Assembly (NCBI RefSeq): GCF_902167145.1
Contig: NC_050096.1
Location: 266,622,622 to 266,686,621 of the forward strand
Origin: Zea mays
Taxonomy: Eukaryota > Streptophyta > Magnoliopsida > Poales > Poaceae
Length of the DNA stretch: 64,000 nt
Direction of reading: 5' to 3'
The position numbers were made by a program, and so were the translations under genes. The notes beneath the pieces were generated by a model. The model was not told where the DNA came from and did no database searches. It worked only from the letters and a program-made list of their open reading frames with translations. Shown here one piece after another: positions 55,570 to 64,000 of the stretch; positions within the stretch are counted from its first letter, which is position 1; each line of letters begins with the position of its first letter.

Positions 55570-57437
55570 TGTCGGCGTTTCGACCCCGGGGGGTCTCTGG
55601 ACCGACGAGTAAATTGTCGTCGTGTGTCCCAGCCCAGATGGGTCGGTGCAAGACGGAGCACGAAGGGGGGAGAAACAGCAAAAGGGGAAACCCGCGGCCT
55701 CCGTGTTGTCCTGCGCCCCGGTCGGGTGCGCTTGCAGTAGGGGGTCGTCCGCGAGGGAGAGTGAGAGAGAGACTGTCCGCCAGCCCGTTCTCCCGCGCGG
55801 CCAACCTTCTCGTACGAGAGCCCTGGACCTTCCTTTTATAGGCGTAAGGAGAGGGCCCAGCTGGACAATGGGGGGTGTAGCAATGTGCTAACGTGTCCGG
55901 CAGAGAGGAGCCAGAGCCCTAAGTACATGCCATCGTGGCAGTCGGAGAGGTTTTGGCGCCCTGTTCATGTGATGTCGTGGCCGTCGGAGGAGTGCTTGAG
56001 CCCTGTGGAAGTACAACTGTCGGGGTTGTCGGATCCTTGCTGACGTCTTCTTGCTTCCGTAAGGGGCTGAGAGCCGCCGTCGTCATGGAGCACGCGGGGT
56101 GCCATCATTACTTGTTTACCGGGGCGAGCTAGATGGGACGCCGGTCTTGTTCCCCGTAGCCTGAGCTAGCTAGGGGTAGGGTAATGATGGCCCCCCTGTG
56201 ACGTGGTTGGTCCGAGCCCGAGGTCGGGCGAGGCGGTGACTCCTCCGAGGTCGAGGTTGAGCTCGAGCCCTGGGGTCGGGCGAGGCGGAGACCGTCTTCC
56301 GAGGTCAAGGTTGAGTCCGAGCCCTAGGGTCGGGCGAGGTGGAGTCCGTCATCCGAGGTCGAGGCTGAGTCCGAGCCCTGGGGTCGGGCGAGGTGGAGAC
56401 CGTCTTCCGAGGTCCAGGCTGAGTCCGAGCCCTGGGGTCGGGCAAGGCGGACACCGTCTTCCGAGGTCAAGGCTGAGCCCGAGCCCTGGGGTCGGGCGAG
56501 GCGGTGTCCGTCGTCCGGCATCGAGGTTGAGCCCGAGCCCTAGGGTCGGGCGAGGCGGAGTCCGTCGTCCGAGGTCGAGGCTGAGTCCGAGCCCTAGGGT
56601 CGGGCGAGGCGGAGACCGTCTTCCGAGGTCGAGGCTGGGTCCGAGCCCTGGGGTCGGGCGAGGCGGAGACCGTCTTCCGAGGTCGAGGCTGAGTTCGAGC
56701 CCTGAGGTCGGGCGAGGCGGTGTCCGTCGTCCGGCGTCGAGGTTGAGCCCGAGCCCTAGGGTCGGGCGAGGCGGAGTCTGTCGTCCAAGGTCAAGGCTGA
56801 GTCCGAGCCCTGGGGTCGGGCGAGGCGGAGACCGTCTTCTGAGGTCGAGGCTGAGTCCGAGCCCTAGGGTCGGGCAAGGCGGTGTCCGTCGTCCGGCGTC
56901 GAGGTTGAGCCCGAGCCCTGGGGTCGGGCGAGGCGGAGCTTTTTATGGCACCCAAGGCTGGACTTAGCTGTTGTCAGCCTCACTCTGTCGAGTGGCACAG
57001 CAGTCGGAGCAGGACAGGCGGCGCTGTTTTCCTGTCTGGTCGGTCAGTGGAGCGGCGAAGTGACTGCGGTCACTTCGGCTCTGTCGACTGAGAAGCGCGC
57101 GTCAGGATAAGGTGTCAGACGATCCTTGCATTAAATGCTCCTGCGATACGGTCGGTTAGCGCGGCGATCTGGCCAAGGTTGCTTCTCCGCGAAGCCTGGG
57201 CCTCGGGCGAGCCGAAGGTGTGTCCGTTGCTTGAGGGGACCCTCGGGCGAGACGTGAATCCTCCTGGGTCGGCTGCCTTTGCCCGAGGCTGGGCTCGGGC
57301 GAGGTGGGATCATGTCCCTTGAGTGGACGGAGCCTTGACCTGAATCGCGCCCATCAGGCCTTTGCAGCTTTGTGCTGATGGGGGTTACCAGCTGAGGTTA
57401 GGAGTCTTGGGGGTACCCCTAATTATGGTCCCCGATA
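55570..57437 (-). repeat. 5' LTR of the Huck-type element, 1868 bp
   Basis: It is 156 bp longer than the 3' LTR, which is explained by three extra 54-bp minisatellite units minus a 6-bp deletion near 55742. Its outer end reads CCCCGATA, decayed from CCCCGACA. The minus-strand TATA box is at about 55833-55842. No gene. Confidence 0.92.
56255..56940. repeat. 54-bp minisatellite, 13 units, in the 5' LTR
   Basis: GAGCCC landmarks run from 56264-56272 to 56912-56920 at exact 54-bp steps. The plus strand has an open 18-residue repeat (SPSPGVGRGGDRLPRSRL) across the array, a by-product of the unit length. Confidence 0.9.
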
Positions 57438-58210
57438 GCTGGTATCTAGCCTCGACACGTCGAGCCTACATCCTAGGGGGGCCAGGTACTAGAGAGGAGT
57501 CAGCAACGCCACGGGAAGTCTCTCCCGATGCACACCGGTGTTCCCAACCTATGACGCGGGGGCCCGACCCCACAAGTCATACAGCTAGTGCACTGGTCTC
57601 CATGTGCGGAGAAGGCAAACCGCCGCATGAAGAGCACGCTACCGCCTGCGGTAGTGCGCCTCTTCATCTCGGTCAAAAGCAGCAGACCAGCCTCTGGCAC
57701 GGGGGCCTAGGCCCGCGAGTCATACTCTTCGGGCGTCGGCCTCCGTGTGCGGAGAAGGCGAACCGCCGCGTGAGGAGCGCCCCACCGCCTGCAGTAGTGC
57801 GCCTCTTCACCTCTGCCAAAACCAATAGCCCAGTCTCTGACGCAGAGGCCCAGGCCCACGAGTCATCCTCCTTGGGCGTCGGTTCCTAGGTGCAGAGAAG
57901 TCGAACCGCCACTCGTGCCAGTACCACGCCTCCTCAGGGCCGTCGCACAAGACAGAGAAAGTGAAATTTCAAAACCCCGCGCATGGCCAGGTAAAGCCAT
58001 CAATTGCGGAGACCATGGGTCAGTCAGCCGCGGGGGCAGGCACGACAGTTGATGTGACCGATGACAGGCTGACAGCGCGAGCGCGCTGAGTTAATGCGGC
58101 GCGCGCAGAGGTGGCGCCCCAGTCACCGGTCATACCAAGCTGACGCAAGGTACAAGTTTTGGCCCCACCTGCAGGCTCGCATCCTCCCCCGAGGTGGGCC
58201 CGAGGGCCAC
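57438..58210 (+). repeat. Element E 3' untranslated region with three 143-bp tandem units
   Basis: This is the continuation of element E after the Huck-type insertion. Three units at exact 143-bp steps are marked by GTGCGGAGAAGGC at 57604 and 57747 and GTGCAGAGAAGTC at 57890. Each includes AACCGCCGC and, in most units, GTAGTGCGCCTCTTCA. Near the end, GAGGTGGGCCCGAGGGCCAC is the likely polypurine area before the LTR at 58211. No gene. Confidence 0.78.
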
Positions 58211-59360
58211 TGTCAGTACCCTAAAATAGGGGTACCCATTACTACAGCCTGAAGACGCGGTGCCCACGCGACTATCTCTAGTCACGTGGTGAACAGCACC
58301 CGACTCCACCACATGGATGGCCCCAGGATCGCCATGTGGCCAGAGAAAATGATATACTCCAAGATGACAACAGTGGGTCTGGACCCCCATGGGAAAGTGC
58401 CGGACCCCTGTGCATATGGACCGGACCTCCGGAGCAAGGTCTAGGACCCCCGCGAGTGCAACCCGGACCTCCGGGTCGGGTCCTGGATCCCTTTGCGTGG
58501 AGTCCGGACTACCCACAGTCGGGTCCCGGGACTCAGGGCAGAGAATACCTAGGCCTTGCTCGGGTAGGGGTCCGGTGCCGACATGTGTCCAGACGCAGCC
58601 TGGTGCGGACCTGTCCGCATAACGCTACTGCTCCCCGCCCAAGCGGAGACCTGATGCTGCCACGTGGCCTACCGTGCGTGATGTAAGCCAGCGGGCGGAG
58701 CCTGACGTAAGGCCTCTGGGCCGCACTGTCTCTGCATTTATTGCGGAGAAGACGCGCCGCCTGACTATCCCGCTCACAGGCGATGTGCCTTCCTACAACA
58801 TTTAATGCATCCTGTCCACTCAGCTGGCATGCGGCATCTAGGCCATCCAGCAGCGGCGTACCTATCCATTCCATTGCCGAACAGTGCGCTCGTGCTGCGA
58901 GGTGCACTGTGCCCATCCATCATCACTCGTACGTTGCCAGGGAAGCTTCCTCTGCACGCCAATGCTACACAGATCGCAGATATTAGGGCGCAAGGAAGAT
59001 TACACTAGGGTCGAGCATTAGTCACTCCAAGTATTACACCTGTTATGTTCCTGGGCCCACATGTCAGGGCTCAACACCCTTGTACGTGCCCCCCTTGGAG
59101 TTATAAAAGGGGAGGCATGCAACGACACGAGGGGGACTCATTCAGACTCAAGCCATCCTGGACACAACTCAAGCTCACGAGCAATACAACACACAGTGGA
59201 GTAGGGTATTACGCCCCGGCGGCCCGAACCACTCTAAATCCTGGTGTGTTCTTGTGTTCGCCCCCCAATCTCGTAACAGGCAAAACGCCCAGGCCCCTCC
59301 TCATCTTAGGACTTAGGGCGGGTGCATTCCGCCACTCGACCGGAGATTTCCTCTCCGACA
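58211..59360 (+). repeat. 3' LTR of element E, 1150 bp
   Basis: TGTCAGTACCC to CTCTCCGACA, TATA box TTATAAAAGG at 59101-59110. It has the same length as the 5' LTR. Confidence 0.9.
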
Positions 59361-59365
59361 AATAC

Positions 59366-61537
59366 ATTTGGAAAGTACAAATGAACATCACACCAAACAT
59401 GTACAGACATTGGAACACATCTTAAAAGAACACAATACTACATAAGGGATACTGAATTCAATGTATAACATGAACTATAACATAAATTTACTTTATTTGG
59501 AAATAGATTACTATTTCCCTAAGTGTTGCTTACAAGTACATAATCATAGTTCAATTTATTTTATTGTGACATAAAAATTAGAACATAGATGAACTCATGT
59601 AATACACAATATTAATCTCACAAGTTTGAACAAGTTTAAATCCATAAGGTTTTCCTTTTATTTATTCTATTAAATAGATAAATCTACATCTACATTAGTG
59701 CATACTTAATTATAAAAATTAGAAGGTGCAGACAGTAAATGAAACCATTTTATTTAGAGAAAGAATAATTCTATGAACATTTTGCAATTTGAATCACTAA
59801 ATTTGGAGTTCATATGCAAAAGTTATGAAATAAACAAGTTTGGGAATTTAAAATATGAAATTAGGTCTAATTCTATGAATATTTAAAAGTCCAGGGTTGA
59901 ATATGCAAGATTACAGGGGCCTGCGCGCGAAAACCAGGGACGACGGGTTAATTCCCAACAACCCGAGGGTCTCTTTAATAAAACAGCCACACGAAGGGGT
60001 ATCGGGTGAATCTAACCGTCAGATCTAAAACCAACGGCTGAGATTAGATCTGCGGTCGAGGGCGCGCGCGGGCGGGCGAGCACTGGCAAGCGGGCCAGGG
60101 GCATGAACGGTAGAGGGACAGGGCGCACTGACCGAGCGGGCCCAGCGCCAGGGGGCTTGGGCGCTGACAGGCGCGCGTGCGCGAAGCGTTATCCGTGATC
60201 TGAGCCGTGCGATGAAGATCGGAAGAGGGGATCAGACCGAGGAGGACAAACGGCTGCAGACGGCGCTGTTCCTCTCCACGGCGGTGAGGTCGCCGGAGTT
60301 GAGGCTGGCGCGAGCTAGGGTGGCTCCGGGGTCGCCAGAGTTGGACAGAGAGGGAGAGAACGCCACGACGAACTCAATGGCGGGGAAGAGGCCATGAATC
60401 CACGGGCAGAGAGGAGAGAACGACAGAGAGAGGGTCTCGGGCGGGCCGAAGGAGCTCCAGCGAGGCATTCCGGTCACGGGGAAGGGGCTTAAGACGCGCT
60501 AAGGCCTGGGCTAGCTTCAGTAGAGGCTGAGGCACCTTAGGGACCTACTTCGGGGAACTAGACCAGGCTAAATCGGCCGGCCACCGCGAGAGCACGGCAG
60601 TCCGCCGCGGCCAAGCACCGATGAGGTCGAAATTGGCCGAGCACAGAGCACAATAGGGAAAATTGGGCACGAGGACAGGTGTCTCACCTCGGGGCGGAGC
60701 TCAAGGAGGCCTGGCGCGGTCTCCGGTGGCCTGGACGGTCAGGAACGCGGGCGCGGGTCTCCGGCGGCGGCTGGCGGCGTGGGCAGAGCGCGAGAGAGGG
60801 TGAAGCTATGCGAAATGAGGCAAGGGGCGAGCACGAGGCACTAGCGGGGCTCTAAGAAGGGAGTTGGGCGCGTGGGTGGGCGTCGTGGCCGAGAAACCCG
60901 ACGACGTGCGCGAGTGCGCACTCGCCGGTCCATGACGTGGGCGGGGAGGGCGGAGCTGATAGGGCAGGGCCACAGCGCAGAGAAAGAAAAGGGGACACGC
61001 AGGGCAATGGCTCGGTAACTGACGAACCGGGCCCACGAGGCAGAGAGAGGAGGGGCACGCGGGTGAAGAAACTGGTACCGACAGGTCGGCCCCACTGGGC
61101 AGCGAGCGAGAGAGGGGAGAGCGCGCAGGAGAGAGGGCTGCCGCTGACAGGCGGGGTCCGCCTGTCAGGCGGCGCGGGCGCGCTGGGCCGGTTGGGCTGC
61201 ATTTCTTTTTTCTTTTTCTCTGGATTTTCTAATTCCTTTTCTATTTCTTTTCTATAGGGTTTTCAAATCTAAATTCAAACTAGGTTTCAATTTCAAATAA
61301 ATTCAAACATGTGCAACACTTCAAAGAATATTTTAAGCTCAGCATGATGTAACATGTCATGACCCATAGAGTTTTGGCAAAAATAAATAATTAACCTTCA
61401 CTATTTTAAGCTAATTCTACTTAAAAGGAAGAGAGAGAGACAATATAGAGATAGATAGAATTAGTGAGAGAATGTAACACATGATTTTGGGTGATAATTA
61501 GAAAGAAATTTTATACCTCCAAAATCATGGTGTTACA
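59366..61537 (-). repeat. 5' LTR of element B, right part
   Basis: This continues the LTR interrupted at 38008 and matches 13866-15886 of the other LTR. It begins in element orientation at 61537 with TGTAACACCATGATTTTGG. The 191 bases 60659-60849 are absent from the 3' LTR. No gene. Confidence 0.88.
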
Positions 61538-62622
61538 GTTGTGCAGCTCGTTGTAGCGTCTGGAGAACCGCTTGATATATTCCCTTAGGGCCTTGTCTAT
61601 CTGTTCATTGCAACTTTTGAGTTCCTAGGGGTTGCTGGAATGCTTGCATGTCCCATAGAAAATTTCCCATGAACATTCTCTCTATGTTGGACCACCTTTA
61701 GATGCAACCTTTGTGGAGGTACTCGAGCCAAGCTCGAGCTAATTCCGCTAGGTGGATGGAGAGGTATTGGATGACTAACATGTCGTCATTCGTCCCTCCC
61801 ATGCGGTAGGCAAAGCAATAATACTCGATTTAGACAGATGAACTAGTAATCCCATCGTACTTAGCAATTTTGTCCAGGGGCCAGAAATGCCGAGAAAACT
61901 CAATGGCTCAGATGGCATGGACAAACGCCTATGGCCCCCAAACAATTCTCCCTGTCATCATGGATGTTGTCTCCACCTGGGATCACGCCCCGAGCCTGCT
62001 CTCTCATTCCTAGGCAGGGAGTTGTGTGTTGAGGTTGACACATATGTTGCGGATCTTTCCCAGTCTTTAGCGCATCTGGGTGTGTGATATCTAGGGATGG
62101 TGGTTCATGTTGTTATTGCCCTAACCCTTGGGGCAACGCTGGCAGGCTGTATTCGTTGGCTGACTCCCCTCGATGAAGAGGTGGCCTATTTGGAGGCATT
62201 GTGGGAGTCTTTGGGTGGTCACGTGCTTGATTAATTCCCACAGCTTGAGGTATGTGGCCTTTTCCTAGGGATCCTCTAGCTCTGTGGTCGTCCATAGCAT
62301 CACTATCGCAACGACAACATTCTAGCTAGCTGACGAGAAGTATCGTGGTCTGCTGCTTCCTCCCATGCCAACATTGCTATACAAAGGATGGCAATGGGTA
62401 CCCGCACCACTGGTACAACATTTGTGGTATCATTTTATCTCTCATTTCAGACCGTGAGCTTGGCTGCATCGACAACTTTGACTTCTCTCGTGGTCTCCTC
62501 GTGTTGCCTTAGGTGTTGCTTGATATAGGCCCAAAGGTATTCCACTTCTTGTTCAGTGGAGTACTAACCCTTAGTGGGAGCACCCCCACTAGGGTCAACA
62601 CACCATCTCCCTTGGCCCCAAA
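61538..62622 (-). pseudogene. Tat-type Gypsy gag fragment (element C), decayed
   Basis: The minus strand encodes pieces of a retrotransposon gag: MGGTNDDMLVIQYL, then LAELARAWLEYLHKGC, then EYIKRFSRRYNELHN right at the boundary with element B. Upstream (62540-62450) a segment reads LRQHEETTREVKVVDAA, similar to the N-terminal part of such gags. Several stops and frameshifts interrupt it. Element B inserted at 61538, within gag; the remainder of C lies beyond the left end of B, outside the window. Confidence 0.75.
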
Positions 62623-63525
62623 TGTCACACCCGGGTTTCAGGGGCACCAAAACCCGGGCGTGAGATAATCACCAAGTGTGTTATGATCAAGTCTTACACA
62701 TATGATGACTCATGGTACGGAAACGAATGTGACAACATTAATATATAACGGAGTTCTGTACAAAATAATTAAACAATTACATCATACGAAGACAACGATC
62801 CAGCAACCAAATTTGACTGGGAGACGACGACCTGGACCTCTCATGATCGCATCACAGCATCTTCCATGCGCCTCATCGTGTGGTACCTGTTCTTGACCTG
62901 GGGGGTGTGAGTACAGCAAGGGTGAGCTCACATACATTCATCACTCAATAAGTTGTGGGGAATAATGTGCATGAACTCACCAAAGGTGGGAGCCCATGTG
63001 AAGTGTAAGGCTTACCAAAGAGGATAGTTTAAGCTGAGCATTGCTTTAAAAGTTGGTCAGATTTAAAGTAAGGATTTCCCAGTCTTTTAAAGAGGATAGT
63101 TAAAGCTCACCAAAGTAGTTACTAGGTATAATTAGATACCAACCCAATTAAATAAGAGATCAAGATTAATAACAACACCCACTTTGCAATGCAAATGACA
63201 AATTGAGTTTAATTCCATAAGTTAATCATGTGAGTGTCCGAGCCGCTCATGACCGTGAGCACGGATGATATACCAGTTTTACACTCTGCAGAGGTTGCAC
63301 ATCTTTACCCACAAGTCGTGTTTCCCTTTTGTCATAGGGTTGTACGGACCCCATACACCTCTACCAAGGAAGCGAGAACGGGTAGCACTACGAGGCCTTT
63401 CCGAAGTTTCACTAGTTTGAGAAAATCCGCTATGGATTTAGGAAGAAGGAAGCATAGGAATCCCTCGACTGAAAAGCTTTACAGACAGTTCAACCCGAGG
63501 ACCTCCCTATACTCTGCAGCGACGC
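62623..63525 (-). mobile_element. Tekay-type LTR fragment (element D)
   Basis: It starts TGTCACACCCGGG in + orientation, which is an LTR 3' end read on the minus strand. The GAGCTCACCCTTGCTGTACTC block (minus strand, about 62905-62935) with an acceptor-like CCCCCCAG is shared with A, B and the LARD-like element, and the CTGCAGAGTGTAAAACTGG segment matches A. It is cut after 903 bases by the LTR at 63526. No gene is present. Confidence 0.72.
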
Positions 63526-64000
63526 TGTTGGGGACTTGTTCTCAAATGCTATGAGTTAAGAACAAGGCAACATAGAGATGTTAAATGCTAAAATCCTTCG
63601 TCCTTCGAAGCATTATTTCCCTTAGGATATAACGACTCTCGGACGAAGGTTACAGAAAGCGTACCTTCGAAAGTACAACGTATATAAAAATGAAGAAGGG
63701 TTTACACGAAACATGAACAATGCGAACAATCAAATATGTTATCATTATTGTATTATTTTGTGCTATTATCATGAATAAGTAAAGATAATGATTTATTACA
63801 AGTATACCTTCGGCTTGAAGGAGGTAAAAATACAAGCGTGACGCAAAAGCAAATGCCCAGTCCCGCGTGAACAGTACGGAAGTACTGTTCATCTATTTAT
63901 AGACACGGGTCGCAGCCCATGTAAAATTACATTCAGACCCTTTGCATTTGATAATAACTCTATAGTAAATCATCGGGGTCTAAATAGCCTTTTCCTCTTT
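63526..64000 (-). mobile_element. Second LTR of the solo-LTR family, running off the window
   Basis: It starts TGTTGGGGACTTGTTC and matches the reverse complement of 19532-20160 (for example CTCAAATGCTATGA near the edge), so it lies in the opposite orientation to that copy. The minus-strand TATA box is at 63893-63902 and the inverted repeat GAACAGTAC...GTACTGTTC at 63869-63890. It is preceded by GACGC, the same pentamer that flanks the other copy. Whether it is solo or part of a full element cannot be seen. Confidence 0.75.

Larger units (their letters stand above)
42071..57437 (-). mobile_element. Huck-type Tat Gypsy element with an antisense gene
   Basis: This 15,367-bp minus-strand element has 3' LTR 42071-43782, 5' LTR 55570-57437 and the target duplication GCTGG at 42066-42070 and 57438-57442. 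In element order: 5' LTR, primer site, gag, protease, reverse transcriptase, two RNase H-like regions, integrase, then on the other strand a multi-exon gene, then the polypurine tract and 3' LTR. The LTR start TGTCGGGGACCATAATTAGG and the total length fit the maize Huck family as I remember it. By eye about 22 substitutions occur in the first 500 bases of the LTRs in + order (about 4%). Gag and pol have several stops and frameshifts. Confidence 0.88.
38009..59360 (+). mobile_element. Tat-type Gypsy element E, internally deleted, interrupted by a Huck-type element
   Basis: LTRs are 38009-39158 and 58211-59360 (1150 bp each, TGTCAGTACCC to CTCYGACA). The target duplication AATAC is at 38004-38008 and 59361-59365, and the uninterrupted site is seen at 13850-13870 in the other LTR of B. 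The internal region has a primer site, a decayed gag, a small integrase remnant and long untranslated parts. Most of pol is missing. Without the 15.4-kb Huck-type insertion it is about 6 kb. In the first ~350 bases the LTRs differ by roughly 25 substitutions (about 7%). Confidence 0.88.
13336..61537 (-). mobile_element. Tekay-type Gypsy element B, decayed, carrying three nested insertions
   Basis: This minus-strand element has in + order: 3' LTR (13336-15886, its far end cut by element A), polypurine tract, pol, gag, an upstream ORF, primer site (36556-36567) and 5' LTR (36572-38008 plus 59366-61537). Insertions are a solo LTR in gag, the LARD-like element in the upstream ORF and element E in the 5' LTR. 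Without them it would be about 12.5 kb. Pol has many stops. Lineage is judged from the integrase tail and the shared LTR and polypurine features. It lies within the gag of element C at 61538. Confidence 0.85.

Noticed and set aside
56203..56967. 254-codon plus-strand ORF of 18-residue repeats
   Set aside because: It is produced by the 54-bp LTR minisatellite, whose unit is a multiple of three. The same repeat gives ORFs in other frames and is broken in the other LTR.

Overview
The window is plant nuclear DNA and consists entirely of nested LTR retrotransposons. I see no host protein gene, rRNA, tRNA or CRISPR array. The combination of families (an Opie/Ji-type Copia, a Huck-type Tat Gypsy, several Tekay-type chromovirus Gypsy elements) and the intergenic, repeat-only landscape point to maize or a close relative (Zea/Tripsacum). 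Family names come from remembered signatures, not from a database search.

Layout, left to right. 1-6435: a Copia element on the minus strand with an intact 1439-residue polyprotein. Its left LTR lies outside the window; its right LTR carries arrays of GGACnGTCC palindromes spaced 22 bp apart. It interrupts the gag of an Opie/Ji-type Copia (6436-8738, minus). That element abuts pol and the 3' LTR of a Tekay-type Gypsy, element A (8739-13335, plus), which abuts and probably sits inside the 3' LTR of a second Tekay-type Gypsy, element B (13336-61537, minus, decayed). B contains three insertions with clear 5-bp target duplications: a 629-bp solo LTR in gag (19532-20160), a 13.8-kb element made of two almost identical 6067-bp LTRs around a 1.7-kb non-coding core (21821-35630), and a Tat-type element E in the 5' LTR of B (38009-59360). 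E is itself interrupted by a 15.4-kb Huck-type element (42071-57437). B interrupts a decayed Tat-type gag (61538-62622, element C). C is followed by a truncated Tekay-type LTR (62623-63525, element D) and a second LTR of the solo-LTR family (63526 to the end).

The most notable system is inside the Huck-type element. Between the end of pol and the 3' LTR, on the opposite strand to gag-pol, lies a gene-like unit (45209-48560). It has its own TATA box, canonical GT-AG boundaries for five exons, a domain resembling the plant 'putative gypsy type transposon' family and a coiled-coil C-terminus. This copy is broken by small frameshifts and one stop codon.

Other points of interest are the phased palindromes in two Copia LTRs, 178-bp tandem repeats inside the giant LTRs, a 54-bp minisatellite whose copy number differs between the two LTRs of one insertion, an extra ORF upstream of gag in B, a conserved LTR block shared by four Tekay-type elements, and nonsense mutations that are nearly all C-to-T or G-to-A. 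Only the first Copia polyprotein is open; every other gag-pol here is decayed or absent.
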